A DNA stretch of 64,000 nt. Origin: Constrictibacter sp. MBR-5 (lineage in GTDB: Bacteria > Pseudomonadota > Alphaproteobacteria > JAJUGE01). The stretch lies in assembly GCF_040549485.1 (NCBI RefSeq), contig NZ_JBEPTK010000002.1, forward strand, positions 62,001 to 126,000. The letters are read 5' to 3'. The translations under genes were made by a program, and so were the position numbers. Shown piece by piece: positions 24,579 to 31,507 of this stretch. Each line of letters opens with the position of its first letter. The stretch's first letter is position 1. Below the pieces are notes generated by a model, which saw only the letters and a program-made list of their open reading frames with translations, made no database searches and had not been told where the DNA came from.

Positions 24579-24669
24579 ACCCAGCGCCGGCGCCGCCCTG
24601 CTCGACACCCTCGAACGCGAAGCCCGCGCCCGCGGCCAGGAGCCGCGCTTCAAGGCGAACATCCGCTAG
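24579..24669 (+). pseudogene. Possible orphan C-terminal gene fragment
   Basis: After the repeat, an open frame reads AGAALLDTLEREARARGQEP then RFKANIR and a TAG at 24667-24669. It has protein-like composition (alternating hydrophobic and charged residues in a helix, then a basic end) but no upstream start. It could be the 3' end of a gene disrupted by repeat insertion. I do not recognise the family, and it might be chance. Confidence 0.3.
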
Positions 24670-24765
24670 TCCGCTCGGCGAGCGCCCCTTCCGCCTGTCA
24701 CCGCGCCCTCCCGCCGGGCTACACTCCGCGCGGCTGGGAATCCGGAGAGAGAACGGCGGGCAACG

Positions 24766-26520
24766 GTGGTACGCGAGGCACTGCGCGAGCGCTTTCTGGC
24801 GGCGCTGCGCGAGAAGGGGGGTTCGGCCGGCAACGGCCGGCTTCAGGCGGAACTCGGCTGGCAGGACGGCACCTATGCGGCCGTCCGCGACGAACTGCTC
24901 GAAGAGGGCCTGGTCGTCCGCGGCCGTGGCCGCGGCGGTTCCGTGGCGCTGACCGGCGAGGGCGGGGCAAGCCCCGCCCCTACGGCCGCCGGCCCCGAAC
25001 AGCCACCCGACCCGGCACCTTCCCGTAGGGGCGGGGCTCGCCCCGCCCAGCGACCCAACGGCGGCTCCGGCTTCGAACAGACCTTCCGCGCCATCGACAA
25101 CGTGCTGTGGAAGGAAGACGGGCCGACGACCGAGCTCGACTACACCGAGCAGACGTCCTGGATGCTCTTCCTCAAATATCTCGACGACGTGGAGGCCGAG
25201 CGCGAGGCGGCGGCGATGCTCGACGGCCGCCCCTACCGGCCCGTCCTCGACGCCGACTACCGCTGGGGCGCCTGGGCCGCCCCGCGCAAGGCGGACGGCA
25301 GCTTCGACCACGACACGGCGCTGACCGGCGACGACCTGATCGCCTACGTGAACGGCACCCTCTGGCCCTACCTCCAGTCGTTCAAGCGCAGCGCCGCCGG
25401 CCCGGACACGATCGAGTACAAGATCGGCGAGGTCTTTTCCGAGATCCGGTCGAAATTCCTGTCCGGCTATTCCCTGCGCGACGCGCTGGAACTGGTCGAC
25501 GGGCTGCGCTTCCGCTCGCAGGTCGAGAAGCACGAGCTCTCGCACCTGTACGAGGCGAAGCTCCAGAACATGGGCAATGCCGGGCGCAACGGCGGCGAAT
25601 ACTACACGCCGCGCCCGCTCATCCGCGCCATGATCCGGGTGGTGCAGCCGCGCATCGGCGAGCGGATCTATGACGGCGCCTGCGGCTCGGCCGGCTTCCT
25701 GTGCGAGGCCTACGAGCACATGAAGCCCCAGGCGCGGAGCACCGCCGACCATGAAGCGCTCCAGCGCCGCACCTTCTTCGCCAAGGAGAAGAAGTCCCTT
25801 GCATACATTTTGGCGATCATGAACATGATCCTGCACGGGATCGAGGCGCCGAACGTCATTCGAACCAACACGCTCGCCGAGAACGTGATGGACCTGCAGG
25901 AGCGCGACCGCTTCGACGTGGTGTTGGCGAATCCGCCTTTCGGAGGTAATGAGCGCGCCGAGGTCCAGCAGAACTTCCCGATCCGCTCGGGCGAGACGGC
26001 CTATCTCTTCCTGCAGCATTTCATGCGCTCGCTGCGCGCCGGCGGCCGGGCGGCGATCGTCATCAAGAACACCTTCCTCTCCAACATGGACGGCGCCTCC
26101 ACCGCGCTGCGCCGCGAACTGCTGGAGACCTGCGACCTGCACACGATCCTCGACATGCCGCAGGGCACGTTCCAGGGGGCGGGCGTGAAGACCGTCGTGC
26201 TGTTCTTCGAGAAGGGCCGGCCGACCCGGCGCATCTGGTACTACCGCCTCGACCCCGGCCGCAGCCTGGGCAAGACGACCGCGCTCGACGACGCCGACAT
26301 GGCGGCGTTCGTCACGATGCAGGCCGGGTTCGAGGATGGCCCGCAGAGCTGGACCATCGCGGCCGACACGGTCGACCGCACCACCTGGGACCTCTCCGTC
26401 CGCAACCCGAACGCCCCCGAAGCCGCCCCGCTGCGGTCGCCGGAGGAGATCCTCGACGAGATCGCGGCGCTGGACGCGGAGAGCGCGCGCCTTCTGGAGC
26501 GGGTGAGGGCGCTACTGTGA
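24766..26520 (+). CDS. hsdM: Type I restriction-modification N6-adenine methyltransferase subunit
   Basis: A 584-residue HsdM. Order: N-terminal winged-helix domain (1-63, FLAALREKGGSAGNGRLQAELGW), a Pro/Gly/Ala-rich linker (about 64-104) that is encoded by two inverted copies of a short palindromic repeat, HsdM N-terminal helical domain, then the methylase domain with SAM motif I DGACGSAGFL (303-312) and catalytic NPPF at 389-392. It modifies adenine in the recognition sequence set by HsdS. GTG start; the stop overlaps the hsdS start by GTGA. The recombined linker suggests repeat insertion into a tolerant site. Confidence 0.92.
   Translation: MVREALRERFLAALREKGGSAGNGRLQAELGWQDGTYAAVRDELLEEGLVVRGRGRGGSVALTGEGGASPAPTAAGPEQPPDPAPSRRGGARPAQRPNGGSGFEQTFRAIDNVLWKEDGPTTELDYTEQTSWMLFLKYLDDVEAEREAAAMLDGRPYRPVLDADYRWGAWAAPRKADGSFDHDTALTGDDLIAYVNGTLWPYLQSFKRSAAGPDTIEYKIGEVFSEIRSKFLSGYSLRDALELVDGLRFRSQVEKHELSHLYEAKLQNMGNAGRNGGEYYTPRPLIRAMIRVVQPRIGERIYDGACGSAGFLCEAYEHMKPQARSTADHEALQRRTFFAKEKKSLAYILAIMNMILHGIEAPNVIRTNTLAENVMDLQERDRFDVVLANPPFGGNERAEVQQNFPIRSGETAYLFLQHFMRSLRAGGRAAIVIKNTFLSNMDGASTALRRELLETCDLHTILDMPQGTFQGAGVKTVVLFFEKGRPTRRIWYYRLDPGRSLGKTTALDDADMAAFVTMQAGFEDGPQSWTIAADTVDRTTWDLSVRNPNAPEAAPLRSPEEILDEIAALDAESARLLERVRALL
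24958..24983. repeat. Palindromic repeat inside hsdM, copy 1
   Basis: GGGCGGGGCAAGCCCCGCCC followed by CTACG. Same family as 25024-25049 in opposite orientation; it is translated in frame as part of the HsdM linker (GGASPAPT). Confidence 0.75.
25024..25049. repeat. Palindromic repeat inside hsdM, copy 2
   Basis: CGTAGGGGCGGGGCTCGCCC and then CGCCC. Inverted relative to the copy at 24958-24983, with 40 bases between. It is read in frame as RRGGARPAQ. Further copies lie after hsdR. Confidence 0.75.
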
Positions 26521-27989
26521 GGGAGGGGTGGGAGGAACGACCACTGAGCGAGGTGTGTCAGTTCGATCCGCCAAAAGCTGAAGTTAGGGGAATATTGGGC
26601 GAGACCGATCTCGTCTCGTTCGTACCGATGGCTGAGTTGGGCATTCTGGAACGACAGACACGCTCTAACGAAGCGAGGCCTCTTCGAGATGTTTATAAGG
26701 GCTACACATATTTCGCCGACGGGGACGTCCTCCTCGCGAAGATCACCCCGTGTTTCGAGAACGGGAAGCTCGGCATTGCACGAGGGCTTCGGAATTGTGC
26801 CGGCTTCGGCTCGAGCGAATTTATGGTGCTCCGGCCGGGACCAGATATAACGGCTGAGTACCTGTTTTACTTTCTCTCCCGGGACGAGTTCCGAGAGGCC
26901 GGGATGCCGGTGATGACTGGCGCGGTGGGTCACAAACGCGTGCCTAAGGAGTGGGTGCAGTCCACGTCGATTCCACTCCCCCCGCTCGCCGAGCAGGAGC
27001 GCGTCGTCGCCATCCTGGACGAGGCCTTCGACGCGATCGCCGCCGCAACGGCCAACGCCGAGAAGAACGTCGACAACGCGAGAGAACTATTTGAGCAGGG
27101 ACTCCGGATCGGCTTCACGAGTCTAACGGACTCAGAGCAGCTAACCCTTCAGGAAGTTGCAACGACTTTCGCCCGTGGAAAATCGAAGCATCGACCGAGA
27201 AACGATCCAAGTCTGTACGGCGGTCCCTACCCGTTCATTCAAACTGGCAATGTACGAGAGGCGGAGCGGTACATTGTCAGTTGCGATCAATCATACAACG
27301 AAAAAGGACTTTCTCAGAGTCGACTTTGGCCAACGGGAACTGTTTGCATAACGATCGCCGCAAATATCGCCGAAACCGCTATTCTGGGAATTGACGCCTG
27401 TTTCCCAGATAGCGTTATAGGCATAATCGTTGACCCGGGCCGAACAACAAGTGAATATGTAGAGTATGTTTTGAGGTTTTTTCGTGAGAGAATCCGGGCT
27501 ATGGGGAAGGGCAGTGCCCAAGATAATATCAATCTGGGGACATTCGAGACGACAAAGCTACCGTTTCCGAGCTTGGAGGAGCAAGAAAAGCTGGTGAAGA
27601 GATTGGATTTGCTGGCGGCGTTTTCTAAAGAGCTAGAGAAGGGATTCGATGCGAAATTGATGGCCCTCGCCGAACTCAAGCAATCCCTCCTCGCCCGCGC
27701 CTTCTCGGGCGCGCTGACCGTCGGTCACGGCGACGATGCCCCCCACACCCCGTCATTGCGAGCCGAAGGCGAAGCAACCCAGGGCCGGCGCACCGGCGGT
27801 GGATCGCTTCGTCGCTCCGCGCCTCGCGATGACGGCGGGAAGGGGGCTCCTCGCGACGACGGCGGGAAGGGCGCGTCACGCGACGGCGCAGGCGAGGGCA
27901 CCCCTCCCGAAAACCAGCCCCCAATCCCCACCATCCCGGCCGCAGCGAAGCGGAGCGCCGGGACCCAGGGCCCGCGCACCGATGGCTGA
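26517..27989 (+). CDS. hsdS: Type I restriction-modification specificity subunit
   Basis: A 490-residue HsdS with two target-recognition domains (TRD1 about 5-155, TRD2 about 205-355), each followed by a helical conserved region: IPLPPLAEQERVVAILDEAF (about 158-177) and LPFPSLEEQEKLVKRLDLLA (about 360-380). HsdS families normally end just after a KQSLLARAFSGAL motif, here about residues 388-400. The remaining about 79 residues (from 412) are encoded by dispersed repeat DNA and read as Arg/Gly-rich low complexity. Both TRDs are visibly richer in A/T than the flanking genes, a sign of exchange by transfer. GTG start overlaps the hsdM stop. Confidence 0.92.
   Translation: MREGWEERPLSEVCQFDPPKAEVRGILGETDLVSFVPMAELGILERQTRSNEARPLRDVYKGYTYFADGDVLLAKITPCFENGKLGIARGLRNCAGFGSSEFMVLRPGPDITAEYLFYFLSRDEFREAGMPVMTGAVGHKRVPKEWVQSTSIPLPPLAEQERVVAILDEAFDAIAAATANAEKNVDNARELFEQGLRIGFTSLTDSEQLTLQEVATTFARGKSKHRPRNDPSLYGGPYPFIQTGNVREAERYIVSCDQSYNEKGLSQSRLWPTGTVCITIAANIAETAILGIDACFPDSVIGIIVDPGRTTSEYVEYVLRFFRERIRAMGKGSAQDNINLGTFETTKLPFPSLEEQEKLVKRLDLLAAFSKELEKGFDAKLMALAELKQSLLARAFSGALTVGHGDDAPHTPSLRAEGEATQGRRTGGGSLRRSAPRDDGGKGAPRDDGGKGASRDGAGEGTPPENQPPIPTIPAAAKRSAGTQGPRTDG
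27751..27834. repeat. CGTCATTGCGAG-type palindromic repeat, copy 1 (inside hsdS 3' end)
   Basis: An 84-base imperfect palindrome starting CGTCATTGCGAGCCGAAGGC and ending in CTCGCGATGACG. Elements of this type are widespread in bacterial intergenic regions. This copy is within the hsdS reading frame and encodes part of its tail. It pairs with an 84-base copy at 28139-28222. Confidence 0.8.
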
Positions 27990-28069
27990 TCGCCGCGGCC
28001 ACCGGCCCGGCGCCGGCCGCATGGGTCCCGGATCTGCGCCGCCTGCGGCGGCTCGTCCGGGAAGGTGGG
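27751..28069. repeat. Long direct repeat, unit 1
   Basis: A 319-base block that recurs, with scattered differences and one extra about 24-base stretch, at 28139-28480. It starts with the CGTCATTGCGAG palindrome, continues through GACGACGGCGGGAAGGGCGC and a CGCCGGGACCCAGGGCC segment, and ends in GGCTCGTCCGGGAAGGTGGG. The first 239 bases are translated as the HsdS tail. Confidence 0.8.
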
Positions 28070-28517
28070 CGGAGCGGGTGTGGGCGGTGTGCGGTGGCGG
28101 TGCCCACCCCCCGATATTGCGACACACCTCTCTCATGCCGTCATTGCGAGCCGAAGGCGAAGCAACCCAGGGCCAGCGCGCCGGCTCTGGGTTGCTTCGT
28201 CGCTGCGCTCCTCGCAATGACGGAGAAGTGGGGCTCCTCGCGACGACGGCGGGAAGGGCGCGTCACGCGACGGCGCAGGCGGGGGCCCCTCTCCCGGAAA
28301 CCAGCCCCCGATCCCAACCTTCCCGGCCCCCGGATCGTAGTCCGGGGCAGGCTCCGCGAAGCGGAGCGCCGGGACCCAGGGCCCGCGCACCGATGGGTGA
28401 CCGCCGCGGCCACCGCCCCGGCGCCGGCCGCATGGGTCCCGGATCTGCGCCGCCTGCGGCGGCTCGTCCGGGAAGGTGGGTTGAGAGAGCGCGCGACCCG
28501 CAGGGAGCGCCCGCCGC
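27990..28517. other. 528-base hsdS-hsdR spacer made of repeats
   Basis: No gene seen. The end of repeat unit 1, a 69-base unique stretch (28070-28138), and all of repeat unit 2 occupy the space. Frames that look open here on both strands are translations of the repeats (RAEGEATQG-type peptides) and recur in each copy. Confidence 0.7.
28139..28480. repeat. Long direct repeat, unit 2
   Basis: A 342-base second unit of the composite repeat, spaced 388 bases start to start from unit 1. It holds the CGTCATTGCGAG palindrome (28139-28222, with a better-matched CGTCATTGCGAG / CTCGCAATGACG pair than unit 1) and the CGCCGGGACCC / GGGTCCCGG elements. The whole hsdS-hsdR spacer is therefore repeat DNA. 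Confidence 0.8.
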
Positions 28518-30884
28518 ATGAACGAGGCCGAGACCCGCGCTGAACTCGTCGATCCGGCGCTGAAGGCGGCCGGGTGGGGCGAGCGTGCCGAGAGCCGGGT
28601 CCGGCGCGAACTGATCGCCCCCGGCCGCATCCTGGGCGCCGGCCGGCGTGGTGAGCCGACTACGGCCGACTATGTGCTGGAGGCGCGCGGGCGGCGCCTC
28701 GCGGTGATCGAGGCGAAGGCCGCCGGCCGCGCCGTCACCGACGGCCTCGCCCAGGCCAAGATCTATGCGGCGAAGCTGGCGCTGCGCTGGGCCTACGCCA
28801 CCAACGGGCGCGGCATCTGGCGCGCCGACATTGACACCGGCGCCGAAGGCCCCGTCGACGCGTGGCCGACGCCCGAGGCCCTGTGGGACGAGACCTTCGC
28901 CGAGGCGGCGGCCCAGGCCGGCACGCAAGCCGCCGCATGGCGCGAACGCTTCGCCGCCGTGCCGTTCGAGGATCGCAGCGGCAGCCAGGGTGCGCGCTAC
29001 TATCAGGTCTCGGCGGTGGAGAAGGCGCTCGACGCCGTCGCCGACGGGCGCGACCGCATCCTGCTGACCCTGGCCACCGGCACCGGCAAGACCTTCATCG
29101 CCTTCCAGATCGCGTGGAAACTGTTCCACGCCCGATGGAGCCGGGGCGGCCATAAGACAGGTGAGCCGACGCGCCGGCCGCGCATCCTGTTCCTCGCCGA
29201 CCGCAACATCCTCGCCGATCAGGCCTACAACGCCTTCTCCGCCTTTCCGGACGACGCGCTGGTGCGCATCCGCCCGGACGCGATCCGGAAGAAGGGCCGC
29301 GTGCCGAAGAACGGCAGCATCTTCTTCACGATCTTCCAGACCTTCACCAGCGGGAAGACGGACGAAGAAGGCCGGGAAGAGGCGTATTTCGGCGACTATC
29401 CGCCCGACTTCTTCGACTTCGTCGTGATCGACGAATGCCACCGCGGCGGCGCCAACGCCGAGAGCGAGTGGCGCGTCATCATGGAGCATTTCGCGCCCGC
29501 CGTGCAGCTCGGCCTGACCGCGACGCCGCTGCGCCGCGACGAGAACCGCGACACCTATGCCTGGTTCGGCCGGCCGGTCTACACCTACTCCCTGCGCGAG
29601 GGCATCGAGGACGGCTATCTCACGCCGTTCAAGGTGCGCCAGTACAAGACGACGCTCGACGACTATGTCTACACCTCGGACGACACCGTCCTGTCGGGGG
29701 CGGTGGAGGAGGGGCATCAGTACACCTCCGCGCAGTTCAACCGGACCATCGAGATCGAGGCGCGCGAGCGCTACCGCGTCGAGACGTGGATGGGCGAGAT
29801 CGACCCGCGCCAGAAGACGCTCGTCTTCTGCGCTACTCAGAATCATGCCCGCCTGGTCCGCGACATCGTCAACCAGCTGAAGACCAGCACCGACCCGCAT
29901 TACTGCGAGCGCGTGACGGCCGACGACGGTGCGATCGGCGAGCATTGGCTGCGCCAGTTCCAGGACAACGACCGGACGATCCCGACGATCCTGACCACCT
30001 CGCAGAAGCTCTCGACCGGCGTCGACGCGCGCAACGTCCGTCACATCGTGCTGATGCGGCCGGTGAACAGCATCATCGAGTTCAAGCAGATCATCGGCCG
30101 CGGCACGCGCCTCTACGACGGCAAGGACTATTTCACGATCCACGATTTCGAGGGCGCCTATCAGCACTTCCTCGATCCCGACTGGGACGGCGAGCCGGTC
30201 GACCCGGAGCCCGCCGCACCCGCCGGGCCACGGGAGCCCGCCCCCGGCGAGCCGCCCGGCGTGCGCGAGGAGCGGGAGCCCTACGAGCGGCCCGAGAAGG
30301 TCGTCGTCCGCCTCGCCGACGGCAAGGCGCGCGCCATCCGCCACATCGCCGCCACCAGCTTCTGGGGGCCGGACGGCCGCCCGCTTTCGGCCGCCGAGTT
30401 CATGCAGGCGCTGTTCGGCAAGCTGCCCGAACTGTTCCGCGACGAGGACGAACTGCGCAGGCTCTGGGGCGATCCGGAGACGCGCGCCGCCCTGCTGCAC
30501 GAACTGGCAAGCCGCGGCTTCGGGCCGGAGCCGCTGGCCGAGATGGCGCGCATCATCGACGCGCCCGACAGCGACGTGTTCGACGTGCTGGCCTATGTCG
30601 CCTTCGCGCTGGCACCCGAGACGCGCGCCGGCCGGGTGGCGGGGCGCAAGGCGGCGGTGCTGGAGCGCTACGAGCCGAAGCTCCAGGCCTTCATCGACTT
30701 CGTCCTCGGCCAGTATGTGGCGCAGGGCGTCGAGGAACTCGACCGCGCCCGCCTCTCCAAGCTGCTCCACCTCCGCTACGGCTCGGTCGCCGAGGCGATG
30801 GCCGACCTCGGCGGCCCCGCCGCCATCGCCGGCGCCTTCGTCGGCTGCCAGCGCGACCTCTTCGCCCGCGACGAAAACCCGTAG
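28518..30884 (+). CDS. hsdR: Type I restriction endonuclease subunit R (EcoEI-like)
   Basis: A 788-residue motor/nuclease subunit that translocates DNA and cleaves when unmodified sites are met. N-terminal PD-(D/E)xK nuclease segment (about 50-68: ADYVLEARGRRLAVIEAKAA), SF2 helicase with Walker A ATGTGKT (about 186-192), DECH at 305-308, GLTATPLRRDE, motif VI region IIGRGTRLYDG, and an EcoEI-type C-terminal domain (about 600-785). AGGGAG precedes the ATG. The TAG stop at 30882-30884 lies in a copy of the GTAGGGGCGGGGCTCGCCCC palindrome, so the original end of the protein may have differed. Confidence 0.93.
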   Translation: MNEAETRAELVDPALKAAGWGERAESRVRRELIAPGRILGAGRRGEPTTADYVLEARGRRLAVIEAKAAGRAVTDGLAQAKIYAAKLALRWAYATNGRGIWRADIDTGAEGPVDAWPTPEALWDETFAEAAAQAGTQAAAWRERFAAVPFEDRSGSQGARYYQVSAVEKALDAVADGRDRILLTLATGTGKTFIAFQIAWKLFHARWSRGGHKTGEPTRRPRILFLADRNILADQAYNAFSAFPDDALVRIRPDAIRKKGRVPKNGSIFFTIFQTFTSGKTDEEGREEAYFGDYPPDFFDFVVIDECHRGGANAESEWRVIMEHFAPAVQLGLTATPLRRDENRDTYAWFGRPVYTYSLREGIEDGYLTPFKVRQYKTTLDDYVYTSDDTVLSGAVEEGHQYTSAQFNRTIEIEARERYRVETWMGEIDPRQKTLVFCATQNHARLVRDIVNQLKTSTDPHYCERVTADDGAIGEHWLRQFQDNDRTIPTILTTSQKLSTGVDARNVRHIVLMRPVNSIIEFKQIIGRGTRLYDGKDYFTIHDFEGAYQHFLDPDWDGEPVDPEPAAPAGPREPAPGEPPGVREEREPYERPEKVVVRLADGKARAIRHIAATSFWGPDGRPLSAAEFMQALFGKLPELFRDEDELRRLWGDPETRAALLHELASRGFGPEPLAEMARIIDAPDSDVFDVLAYVAFALAPETRAGRVAGRKAAVLERYEPKLQAFIDFVLGQYVAQGVEELDRARLSKLLHLRYGSVAEAMADLGGPAAIAGAFVGCQRDLFARDENP

Positions 30885-31010
30885 GGGCGGGGCTCGCCCC
30901 GCCGGCCCTCGACGACGCTTCATAGGGGCGGGGCTTGCCCCGCCCTCGCGACCCAATTCCCGATCTTCGGTGCGCCGCACAGAGGGCGGGGCGCGCCCCG
31001 CCCCTACGAG
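30881..31010. repeat. Cluster of three GTAGGGGCGGGGC palindromes after hsdR
   Basis: Copies at about 30881-30903, 30923-30945 and 30983-31007 (the last inverted) of the family also found twice inside hsdM. Each is a compact inverted repeat, GGGGCGGGGC-TC/TT/GC-GCCCCGCCC. The first contributes the hsdR stop codon. Confidence 0.75.
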
Positions 31011-31507
31011 GGACGTTGCCGTGGACGTTCGGAACAAATTCCTCTATGCTCGATCATCCCGCCCATCCGCCCGCTGTTGAACCCCGTGAACCCCACTCGA
31101 CCCTGGCAATCGCCCGGGCCCGTACCGCGCGCCGCACCTCCACGAATCGCTATATTCCCCTATCCGCGCCCACCGCGACGGCCGTCGTGCAACATCCCGC
31201 GATTCATGTTTCACGACGTTTCACACGGGGCCGCGTACCCCCACGAAAGGGTATGAAAACCCACCGCCCGGCACCCACTCGGCCGTGCGACATCCCGCGA
31301 ACCATGTTCCAGAACGTTTCACACGCGGCGGCCCGCCCCATGAAAGGGAATGAAACCCCATTCCGCGCCACCGGCCACGCTTGGCGCCGCCGGCCGCCGG
31401 TTCGGTAAATCTTTAACCCTCTGCGTCACTATGGCAGCGAAGTACCGCAGGGGAGCAGTGCAGCCGATGAAGTTTTCTGGCGCCGGCGCGGCCGACGGTG
31501 GTCGCGC
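30885..31507. other. 623-base intergenic region, repeats and unknown units
   Basis: Between hsdR and the hybrid kinase. First part: three palindromic repeats. Middle: two copies of a 98-base unit (31184-31370). Last part (31390-31507): lower GC, GGTAAATCTTTAACCCTCTG, plausibly the kinase promoter. I find no convincing coding frame; an open frame at 31047-31408 crosses the repeated units and lacks protein-like composition. Confidence 0.55.
31184..31370. repeat. Two tandem copies of an unrecognised ~98-base unit
   Basis: Copy A 31184-31273 and copy B 31282-31370 align at a 98-base period: GTGC(A/G)ACATCCCGCGA, ATGTT(T/C)CA..ACGTTTCACAC, GAAAGGG(T/A)ATGAAA(A/C)CC. Inside each, GTTTCA and TGAAA(A)C are inverted about 35 bases apart (31316-31321 with 31351-31356 in copy B), so each unit can fold into a stem. 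The family is unknown to me. Confidence 0.65.

Noticed and set aside
21402-24662. 1086-codon open frame on the minus strand
   Set aside because: Antisense to the glycosyltransferase and acyl-CoA synthetase, both with strong motifs.
27751-28480. CRISPR array
   Set aside because: Only two long units with different internal palindromes; no short regular repeats or spacers.
31208-31224. Complete parS site
   Set aside because: Only the left half TGTTTCAC is present; the second GTTTCAC is a direct, not inverted, copy.
31047-31408. Small open frame in the hsdR-kinase spacer
   Set aside because: Crosses the two 98-base units; not protein-like, and the two copies do not encode matching peptides.
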